Origin: Solirubrobacterales bacterium
Lineage (GTDB): Bacteria > Actinomycetota > Thermoleophilia > Solirubrobacterales > Solirubrobacteraceae
Length of the DNA: 6,871 nt
Assembly (NCBI GenBank): GCA_013696535.1
Contig: JACCYI010000278.1
Location: forward strand, 1-6,871
Direction: 5' to 3'
Below the pieces are notes generated by a model, which did no database searches, was not told where the DNA came from, and saw only the letters and a program-made list of their open reading frames with translations. Of the stretch, positions 1-5,106 are shown piece after piece. The position numbers were made by a program, and so were the translations under genes. The stretch's first letter is position 1, and each line of letters begins with the position of its first letter.

Positions 1-8
1 CTCTTGGG

Positions 9-14
9 CTCCTC
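9..14 (-). promoter_or_regulatory. Possible ribosome binding site for a gene beyond the left edge
   Basis: Read on the minus strand this is GAGGAG, followed by 8 bases to the window edge, which is suitable spacing for a start codon just outside the window. A further minus-strand gene downstream of meaB would fit, but no codon of it is visible. GAG-rich hexamers are common in DNA this GC-rich, so this is a weak call. Confidence 0.2.
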
Positions 15-31
15 GTGCTGCGGGAGTGGCG

Positions 32-64
32 GACCTGGCGGGCTCCGCCGGGGCTCGCCGGACC
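32..64. terminator. Imperfect GC-rich hairpin downstream of meaB
   Basis: The 33 bases form an imperfect inverted repeat centred near position 48. About 11 of 16 opposed positions are Watson-Crick pairs and the other five are transitions, so on either RNA strand some of these become G-U pairs. It lies 27 bases past the meaB stop codon. There is no following T tract, so it is not a standard intrinsic terminator. It could be a Rho-type or U-less 3' end structure, or simply GC-rich spacer. Confidence 0.25.
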
Positions 65-90
65 TGTCTGAGCAGCGCGGCCGGACGGGA

Positions 91-1098
91 CTAGGAGTTC
101 GCCTCGGCCCGCTGGTCGGGCCGTGCGGCGTCGCCGGCCTCGACTGCCCCGCGCGCCAGGATCGCGCTGGCGGCGCTGGCCGGGTCCAGTCGCCGGGCGA
201 CGACCTCGTCGAGCAGGCCGGCGATCTCGGGGTCCTCGCGCAGCCCCTCCTCGAGCGCGCGGCGCAGCCGGAAGGTGGCCAGGCCCAGCACCTCGTTCAT
301 CAGGTTGCGCCGGCGACGCTCGTGGAGCAACCCGTGCTCCTCGACGTGGGCACGGTGGGCGGCGAGCCGGTCAGCGAGGTCTTGGACGCCCTCTCCGCGC
401 GACGCCTCCGTCTTGACGATCGGCACCCGCCAGGCGCCGGGCTCCTGCGGGGAAAGCGAGAGGACGCCGCGGATCTCGCGCACCATCGTGTCCGTGAGCG
501 GATGATCTGACTTGTTGACGACGATGACGTCGGGGATCTCCATCACGCCGGCCTTGAGGGCCTGGATCGAATCCCCGGAACCTGGGATGAGGACGAGCAC
601 GACGGAGTCCGCGTGATCGATGACGTCGACCTCTGCCTGGCCGACACCGACCGTCTCGAGCAGGACGTCGTCCTTACCCGCCGCGTCCATGAGCAGCGCG
701 GTCTGGAGCGCCGCCTCCGCAAGACCTCCGAGAGCTCCTCGGGTTGCCATGGAGCGGATGAACACGCCTGGGTCGAGGAAGTGCTCGGTCAGCCGGATGC
801 GGTCGCCCAGCAGCGCTCCTCCGCGGAAGGGCGAGGACGGGTCGATGGAGAGGACGGCCACCTCGCGATCCTGAGCACGGTAGAGCTTGACCAGCGCGCT
901 GATCAGCGTTGACTTGCCGGCGCCGGGAGGGCCCGTGAACCCGACCACCGAAGCCCGCCCGGTGTGCGGATAGATCTCGCGGACCAGCGCCCACCCCGCC
1001 GGATCGTCGTCCTCCACGAGCGAGATCCCGCGGGCCAGCGCGCGCTTGTCCCCGGCCAGCAGCCGCTCCGCGAGGGGTGGTTTGGAGGCGGCGGCCAT
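91..1098 (-). CDS. meaB: MeaB/ArgK-family G3E GTPase (methylmalonyl-CoA mutase chaperone)
   Basis: The 335-residue protein is full length for the family (E. coli YgfD/ArgK is about 330). Visible motifs, in order, are a helical N-terminal segment (1-50), the Walker A loop GPPGAGKST (56-64), the family signature DPSSP (86-90), the switch region ETVGVGQAE (148-156), and the guanine-specificity motif NKSD (195-198). A helical C-terminal dimerisation part follows from about 245. Known family members use GTP hydrolysis to gate loading of adenosylcobalamin into methylmalonyl-CoA mutase or related acyl-CoA mutases and to protect the enzyme from inactivation. No mutase gene lies in this window; one may lie beyond the left edge. 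The ATG at 1098 was chosen because homology begins there (MAAASKPPLAERLL). The open frame continues upstream to 1248, but that part has no family match and would overlap the divergent acyltransferase. No clear Shine-Dalgarno sequence precedes the ATG. Confidence 0.93.
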   Translation of the reverse strand: MAAASKPPLAERLLAGDKRALARGISLVEDDDPAGWALVREIYPHTGRASVVGFTGPPGAGKSTLISALVKLYRAQDREVAVLSIDPSSPFRGGALLGDRIRLTEHFLDPGVFIRSMATRGALGGLAEAALQTALLMDAAGKDDVLLETVGVGQAEVDVIDHADSVVLVLIPGSGDSIQALKAGVMEIPDVIVVNKSDHPLTDTMVREIRGVLSLSPQEPGAWRVPIVKTEASRGEGVQDLADRLAAHRAHVEEHGLLHERRRRNLMNEVLGLATFRLRRALEEGLREDPEIAGLLDEVVARRLDPASAASAILARGAVEAGDAARPDQRAEANS

Positions 1099-1123
1099 CG
1101 GCCGCACTAGGATCGCAGGACGA

Positions 1124-1804
1124 GTGGTCCGGTCGCTGTCCGATCCCGTCGAAGTCACGCTGCCGCCGCTCGTGCGGAGCGACCCTCCGCCGTTGCACGG
1201 CGGGCCGTTCGCCTTCCTGCGCTTCGCGCGCCGGCACGGGATGCTCAACCTCGACTACGGACGGCTGACCCTTCACTGGGCGTGGCTCAAGCTCCGCTGG
1301 CGGGGGCGCCTCGAGACCGACGGACTGTGCTTCATCGCACCGGACGTGAAGTTCGAGATCGGGCCGGAGGCCCGGGTGCGGCTGGGGCGCTGGTGCTGGA
1401 TCGGGCACGGGACCAAGATCCGCGCGCACGAGGGCGAGGTGATCATCGGCGCCAAGTCCGTGGTGGGCCAGGAGTGCACGATCTCTTCGTTCCAGCACGT
1501 GTCCATCGGGCGGGAGTGCATCGTGGCGGACCGGGCGATGCTGATCGACTTCGACCACGGCGTGGTCGAAGTCGAGCGTCCCGTCCGTGCGCAGGGGATC
1601 TACAAGCGTGATGTGCGCATCGGCCACAACGTGTGGATCGGCTACGGCGCCTGCTTCCTGCGGGGGGTCACGGTCGGCGACAACGCGGTGATCGGCACGT
1701 CCAGCGTGGTGACCGGTGACATCCCCGCCAACGCGGTCTGCGCCGGGGTCCCGGCGCGGGTGCTGCGGATGCGCGAGACCCCGCGGCGGCTGCGCTGGCG
1801 ATGA
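1124..1804 (+). CDS. Left-handed beta-helix O-acyltransferase (WcaF/NodL-like, possibly Rv3034c-like)
   Basis: With the GTG start at 1124 the protein has 226 residues. Residues about 70-215 are hexapeptide-repeat left-handed beta-helix, seen as repeated I/V-G-x4 turns such as VVGQEC, VSIGRE, VRIGHN, WIGYGA, VTVGDN and VIGTSS. It ends with the family's typical AGVPARVLRMRE (207-218). FDHG (143-146) carries His145, the likely catalytic base. These enzymes transfer acetyl or other acyl groups from acyl-CoA to a sugar hydroxyl and act as trimers. The segment IDFDHGVVEVERPVRAQGIY recalls mycobacterial Rv3034c, suspected in methylglucose lipopolysaccharide acylation; that match is from memory. The frame stays open back to an ATG at 1046, but that start would overlap meaB antisense. 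The GTG is preferred: AGGA lies at 1109-1112 (11-base spacing) and again at 1117-1120. The stop codon overlaps the next start (ATGA), so the two genes are probably translated together. Confidence 0.85.
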   Translation: MVRSLSDPVEVTLPPLVRSDPPPLHGGPFAFLRFARRHGMLNLDYGRLTLHWAWLKLRWRGRLETDGLCFIAPDVKFEIGPEARVRLGRWCWIGHGTKIRAHEGEVIIGAKSVVGQECTISSFQHVSIGRECIVADRAMLIDFDHGVVEVERPVRAQGIYKRDVRIGHNVWIGYGACFLRGVTVGDNAVIGTSSVVTGDIPANAVCAGVPARVLRMRETPRRLRWR

Positions 1805-2058
1805 ACCCGGGGCCGGTGGCGATCGAGCAGGTCATCGTCGGTCTGCTCGATGCACGCGGGCCGGGCAAGACCATCTGCCCGTCCGAAGTCGCGCGGGCGC
1901 TCGGCGGCGACGCCGGCTTCCGGCCGCTCATGCAGCCGGTGCGCGACGCCGCCCGCGACATGGTCGCGCGAGGCCAACTCGAGATCACCCAGCGCGGAAT
2001 CGTCGTGGACCCAGAGCACGTCCGCGGTCCCATCCGCCTCCGGCGCCCGACTCCCTGA
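1801..2058 (+). CDS. DUF3253 small winged-helix protein
   Basis: This 85-residue protein matches the DUF3253 family as I know it: an N-terminal helix IEQVIVGLLDARG (8-20), the hallmark GPGKTICPSEVARAL (20-34), the helix LMQPVRDAARDMVARGQLE (43-61), and a beta-wing ending in VDPEHVRGPIRLRRP (69-83). The fold is predicted to be winged-helix-like. No biochemical function is established, and DNA binding is only an inference from the fold. The ATG at 1801 overlaps the acyltransferase stop by four bases, so translation is probably coupled. I recall that DUF3253, and DUF2256 with which it can be fused, tends to occur near cryptochrome/photolyase genes, two of which lie in this window on the other strand. 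No signal peptide or transmembrane segment is visible. Confidence 0.88.
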   Translation: MNPGPVAIEQVIVGLLDARGPGKTICPSEVARALGGDAGFRPLMQPVRDAARDMVARGQLEITQRGIVVDPEHVRGPIRLRRPTP

Positions 2059-2059
2059 T

Positions 2060-2755
2060 CTACGCCCGGGCCCCGCAGTGCGGCCAGGGCGCCCTGCCAT
2101 GGGCGGCGAACAGCTTCGCAGCCAGCTTGTCCTGCCGAGCCTCTGAAGCCTTCGCGGGGTCCCCCTTCCCGCCCATGTTCCGCCAGGTCGAAAAGGAGAA
2201 CTGGTACTTGCCGCGGTAGCGCCCGCTCCCCGACACTGCCCGCGGGTTGCCGCCCGACTCACACTTCGCGATCCGCTGAAGCACCGGATGCACCCGAGGA
2301 TTGGAGGCCGCTGCGCGCATGTCCACGCCGAGCACCCTCAGAACGGACGGCCGTGCGATTCCGTCCGCCTTCATGTGCCGCTTGCGCTGCTGGCGCCGCA
2401 CGGCTCGCCGGGTTCGCGGGCCGTAGGCGCCGTCGGCCTTGACGTGAAGCTTGCGTTGTAGCGCGGTGACGGCGGAACCGCTGCTTCCAGGACGAAGCGT
2501 CGTCGAAGCGGTCCTGACGGATCGTGCCTGCGAGCTCGCTCCGCCGACCTGCTCCTGCGCGGCGGCCACGCCGCCTGCAAGCGTCATCGCGCCCACAAGG
2601 GCGACACCCGCCGTGCGCGAGCGGCGACGGCGGATCCGTGCCCCGCTGGCTTGCACGCGGCGCTTGAGGGAGCGGCGCAGTGAACGGCGGGCATAGAGCT
2701 CCGCGGTCGAGTCAGATAACAACGGCGCGAAGGCCGCCGGTTCGGCTATGGGCAC
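2060..2755 (-). CDS. Rpf-like transglycosylase with peptidoglycan-binding domain
   Basis: The 231-residue protein has an Arg-rich N-terminus (23-47), one hydrophobic segment (about 48-65, TAGVALVGAMTLAGGVAAA), a peptidoglycan_binding_1 domain (about 87-143, LRPGSSGSAVTALQRKL...), and a resuscitation-promoting-factor-type lysozyme-like domain (about 152-229). The hallmark IAKCESGGNP is at 162-171, with Glu166 as the expected catalytic acid, followed by KYQFSFSTWRNMGG (183-196). Cys165 and Cys227 are placed to form the family disulfide. Such enzymes cleave glycan strands outside the membrane during growth, division or exit from dormancy. The GTG start at 2755 is decided by AGGAG eight bases upstream; the open frame runs back to 2917, but that part is riboswitch leader. 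The long charged stretch before the hydrophobic segment is unusual for a cleaved signal and could make this a membrane anchor. The gene sits behind a c-di-AMP riboswitch, the usual arrangement for actinobacterial rpf genes. Confidence 0.9.
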   Translation of the reverse strand: MPIAEPAAFAPLLSDSTAELYARRSLRRSLKRRVQASGARIRRRRSRTAGVALVGAMTLAGGVAAAQEQVGGASSQARSVRTASTTLRPGSSGSAVTALQRKLHVKADGAYGPRTRRAVRRQQRKRHMKADGIARPSVLRVLGVDMRAAASNPRVHPVLQRIAKCESGGNPRAVSGSGRYRGKYQFSFSTWRNMGGKGDPAKASEARQDKLAAKLFAAHGRAPWPHCGARA

Positions 2756-2763
2756 TTGAGCAA

Positions 2764-2768
2764 CTCCT
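2764..2768 (-). promoter_or_regulatory. Ribosome binding site of the Rpf-like gene
   Basis: On the minus strand AGGAG lies 8 bases before the GTG at 2755. It is the clearest Shine-Dalgarno sequence in the window and sets the start of the Rpf-like protein well inside the longer open frame. It begins only about 6-9 bases after the riboswitch aptamer ends, so folding of the aptamer's closing stem could affect access to it. That regulatory link is inference. Confidence 0.75.
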
Positions 2769-2774
2769 GTGGTC

Positions 2775-2919
2775 TCGGCGCCTACGGGGTTAGCTGACGG
2801 GCTCGCGCAGACCTGCGCTACGCCGCTCACGCGCGGCGATTCGCCCCTGGACCGCCAACTGCGCGGTCCAACTGGGTCCCCCGATCCCCTCCGCCCTGGG
2901 CGGTGGGAATTCGGCAATC
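2775..2919 (-). ncRNA. c-di-AMP riboswitch (ydaO/yuaA leader)
   Basis: The minus-strand leader of the Rpf-like gene carries the conserved blocks of the ydaO/yuaA (c-di-AMP) riboswitch in the right order. They are TTGCCGAATTCC (about 2917-2906), CGGGGGACCC (2883-2874), GGGGCGAATC (2847-2838) and the near-invariant GTCAGCTAACCCCGTAGG (2798-2781). Variable stems sit between them: 8-bp arms at 2848-2855/2863-2870, GCCGC/GCGGC arms in 2822-2837, and GCGCA/TGCGC arms in 2805-2818. The 5' and 3' ends can pair only weakly as I read it (about 4 bp including a G-U), so the boundaries are approximate. This class binds two c-di-AMP molecules and usually turns genes off; in actinobacteria it commonly controls rpf-type cell-wall hydrolases. 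No classical terminator is visible between aptamer and ribosome binding site, so control may act on translation or through Rho. Confidence 0.9.
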
Positions 2920-2938
2920 AGTTCAATTTCGAAGCGGG

Positions 2939-2944
2939 AGGATA
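2939..2944 (-). promoter_or_regulatory. Candidate -10 element for the riboswitch/Rpf transcript
   Basis: TATCCT on the minus strand fits the actinobacterial TANNNT -10 pattern. It would place transcription start near 2932, about a dozen bases before the first conserved riboswitch block and about 25 bases after the GH57 stop codon. No convincing -35 hexamer is seen at 16-18 bases upstream. No terminator is seen between the GH57 gene and this point, so read-through from the photolyase/glucan operon is also possible. Confidence 0.3.
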
Positions 2945-2967
2945 GAACGCCGGGACGAGTGATGCAT

Positions 2968-4329
2968 TCATGCTCCGGTGAAGGCCGCCGCGACGAGGTG
3001 GGGCGCCAGGTGTTCCACCCCGGGCTCGCGTGGGCCGGCGAGCGCCGCGGCCAGGCCCGCCAGGTGGCCGTCCACACGCTCGACGGGGTACTCCCCGGCC
3101 AGCTCGCGCGTGAGCAGGAATGCCCAGTCCGACGCCTGGGCGGCGAGGAGCTCGCGCAGGGCGCGCACGCTGGGCCTGGCCTCCCGCGACAGCTCGAGCT
3201 CCGCGCGCCTCTGGCGCCACGCCAGGCCTCGCGCTCCGCGTCCGCTCCACGTGGACAGGTCGCGGGGAGTGCCCCAGGTGCTCACGGGCAGCGGCGGGGC
3301 CGGGCGAGCCTCGAGGCCGTCGACTGCGGTTTCGAGGACCACGATCGGCAGGCCGGCCGCATCCGCCCGCTCGAGCACGGCCTCGAGCCAGATCACCCCT
3401 TCGTGCCACCAGTGGCCCAGAAGCTCGGTGTCGAGCGCACAGACGCACAGACCGCCGCCCATGACCCGGTGTTTGACGCGAGTGACGAAGTCGGCGGCGT
3501 CCGTCCGGGCGCGTCTCGAGGCGCGCCGCCCGTCGTAGGGCGTGCCATCGACCGCCCAGGGGCGGTGGCGGTGTTCCGTCATGTGATACGAGTCGCGGTA
3601 TGCCCCGCTCGAGGGGTAGCCGTCCAGGCCCCAGACAAGGTCGATGATCTCCCGATCGATGGGCACGAGCAGCGGCCCAGCGCCCGAGCGCAGCGGAATG
3701 AGCTGCTCCGGCGCTCCCTCGCCGAACACGTCGGTGAGCTCGACGCAGGTCAGCCTCACACCTGCTTCCTCGAGCAGGGGATCGAGCCAGGGCACGTGGG
3801 CGCACTCGGGGAGCCAGAGCCCGCCCGACCAATCGTCGCGCGGCCGGCGGGTCCGATGGGCGGCGATCCCGGAGGCGAGTTGGAGACGCACCCCGCTGCT
3901 CGTGGCCAGCAGCGGAAGGATGGGATGCGTGGCGGCCGAGGTCCAGGTCGCGTGCGTCATCAGCCGGTCGAAGACTCCGGCGACGTTCGCAGCCGCCGCG
4001 GCGTACTGCGCGGCGGAGGCCTCGAGCGCCGCGGCAATGCGCGGGTCGGTTGCGCTTGCGATGTCGCGGCGGTGCGACTCGGGCCGGATCTCGCGGAGGA
4101 AGGCCTCGCACCGTGCGAGAGCACCCGGAGCCTCCAGCTGGTCGGCCAGGACGGGGGTGACGCTGAGGGTCACTCGCCCCGGGGCGGCGTCGAGCACGTC
4201 GAGCAGTGGCAGGTAAGAGGTGGCGATCGCCTCCCAGAGCCATTCCTCGCCGAACGGCCACGTCCCGTAGCTCTCGACGTAGGGCATGTGGGTGTGCAGG
4301 ACGAGCGCGAGCGAGCCCGGGCGGCTCAT
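2968..4329 (-). CDS. GH57 (DUF1957) alpha-glucan branching-enzyme-like protein, Rv3031-like
   Basis: The 453-residue protein shows all five GH57 conserved regions: LHTHMPY (11-17), ATHPILPLL (133-141), LWLPECAH (171-178) with nucleophile Glu175, ALDTELLGHWW (298-308) with acid/base Asp300, and VSTWG (349-353). A helical C-terminal DUF1957 part with SDWAFLL (400-406) completes it. Known relatives, such as the Thermus branching enzyme and mycobacterial Rv3031, cut alpha-1,4-glucan and rejoin it as alpha-1,6 branches in the cytoplasm; there is no signal peptide here. It is shorter than those (about 520-526), mainly between the two catalytic residues (125 apart here, about 169 in Thermus as I recall). 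Activity could therefore differ, for example hydrolysis instead of branching. The ATG at 4329 overlaps the methyltransferase stop by four bases, indicating coupled translation. The frame stays open to 4599, but that part is antisense-free overlap with the methyltransferase and has no homology. Confidence 0.87.
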   Translation of the reverse strand: MSRPGSLALVLHTHMPYVESYGTWPFGEEWLWEAIATSYLPLLDVLDAAPGRVTLSVTPVLADQLEAPGALARCEAFLREIRPESHRRDIASATDPRIAAALEASAAQYAAAAANVAGVFDRLMTHATWTSAATHPILPLLATSSGVRLQLASGIAAHRTRRPRDDWSGGLWLPECAHVPWLDPLLEEAGVRLTCVELTDVFGEGAPEQLIPLRSGAGPLLVPIDREIIDLVWGLDGYPSSGAYRDSYHMTEHRHRPWAVDGTPYDGRRASRRARTDAADFVTRVKHRVMGGGLCVCALDTELLGHWWHEGVIWLEAVLERADAAGLPIVVLETAVDGLEARPAPPLPVSTWGTPRDLSTWSGRGARGLAWRQRRAELELSREARPSVRALRELLAAQASDWAFLLTRELAGEYPVERVDGHLAGLAAALAGPREPGVEHLAPHLVAAAFTGA

Positions 4330-5093
4330 GGGCGGAGCACGGCGAGGAAGTCGAGCGCTGCGTCGAGCCGATCGGGCGAGAGCCTGAAGTCTCGAGAGGA
4401 GATGCTCGGTGTGAACCGGTCGTAGAACGGCCTGGTGATCCGCAGCGCCTTGTGGACGTGGTCCCAGCCTGCTCGCTCGATCGCGAGCTGGTGCCAGCGA
4501 AGCTTGCGCGCGTGACGCAATCCGAGTAGCTCGACCGAGCCGAACCGGCGCTCGCACAGCTCCCGGAACTCCGCCGAGCGGTACTCCTTGAGGTGCCACG
4601 GATTGCCCGACCTCTCCGCCCCCTCGGGGGCGAGGGTGAGAACGTTGGGGGTCGAGACGTACGCCACGCCGGTCGGTCCGATCAGCTCTCGGATGTGTTC
4701 CAGGACCGCGTCAGGATCATGGACGTGCTCGATCGTCTGCAGGAAGACGACGCAGTCCACCTCGCCCCGCCAGGTCTCCACCATGTCGCGCTCGAAGCGC
4801 AGGACGGGTTCGCGCGTGTACTTCAGGCCGGCGTGATGGAAGGCCTCCGGATTGGCGTCCACACCGGTCACCCGCGTCGCGGTGCGCGCGAGGACGGCCG
4901 CGCCGTATCCCTCTCCGCAGGCGAGATCGACGATCCGGCGGCCCGCCGTGCGCTCGGCGATCCACTCGTAGATAACGAGGTGGCGCCTGAACCAGTAGTT
5001 CTCGTCCGGGACGTCGGGGAGCGTGCGCTCCCCGGTCAGCCCGAGCGGCGGTACCCCGTAGGGCTGAGCGCGCTGGAGATAGGGATCGGCCAC
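4326..5093 (-). CDS. SAM-dependent class I methyltransferase, Rv3030-like
   Basis: The 255-residue protein has a Rossmann SAM-binding core: motif I VDLACGEGYG (55-64), acidic residue Asp79 at the end of beta-2 (TGVDA), the IEHVHDPD segment (121-128) and VSTPN (146-150). The N-terminal signature LTGERTLPDVPDENYWFRRH (19-38) closely resembles, from memory, M. tuberculosis Rv3030, a methyltransferase implicated in methylglucose lipopolysaccharide synthesis. The next gene is a GH57 protein, exactly the Rv3030-Rv3031 order. A role in O-methylating an intracellular alpha-glucan is therefore the leading hypothesis, though the sugar position cannot be told from sequence. The start is GTG at 5093, 13 bases after the photolyase stop; no good Shine-Dalgarno sequence is visible and no other ATG/GTG/TTG lies nearby in frame. 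The gene probably depends on translation of its upstream neighbour. Confidence 0.85.
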   Translation of the reverse strand: MADPYLQRAQPYGVPPLGLTGERTLPDVPDENYWFRRHLVIYEWIAERTAGRRIVDLACGEGYGAAVLARTATRVTGVDANPEAFHHAGLKYTREPVLRFERDMVETWRGEVDCVVFLQTIEHVHDPDAVLEHIRELIGPTGVAYVSTPNVLTLAPEGAERSGNPWHLKEYRSAEFRELCERRFGSVELLGLRHARKLRWHQLAIERAGWDHVHKALRITRPFYDRFTPSISSRDFRLSPDRLDAALDFLAVLRP

Positions 5094-5106
5094 GAGCGGG
5101 CGCCGA

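Noticed and set aside
4..510. 168-codon plus-strand frame at the left edge
   Set aside because: Antisense to the end of meaB, and no homology is evident in the translation.
674..1627. 317-codon minus-strand open frame across meaB and the acyltransferase
   Set aside because: It overlaps two well-supported genes in other frames and its translation is Arg/Pro/His-rich without domain motifs.
2756..2917. 54-residue N-terminal extension of the Rpf-like protein from an upstream start
   Set aside because: This stretch is the riboswitch aptamer, and the GTG at 2755 has a strong, well-spaced AGGAG.
2930..2967. Search for an intrinsic terminator between the GH57 gene and the riboswitch
   Set aside because: No stem-loop with a T tract was found. 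The ATGCAT palindrome near 2962-2967 is too short to matter.
2959..4425. 488-codon open frame on the plus strand
   Set aside because: It lies antisense to the GH57 and methyltransferase genes, has no recognisable motif, and is the sort of open frame expected opposite high-GC coding DNA.
4330..4599. 90-residue N-terminal extension of the GH57 protein
   Set aside because: It lies wholly within the methyltransferase gene in another frame. The family begins at LALVLHTHMPY, immediately after the ATG in the ATGA overlap.
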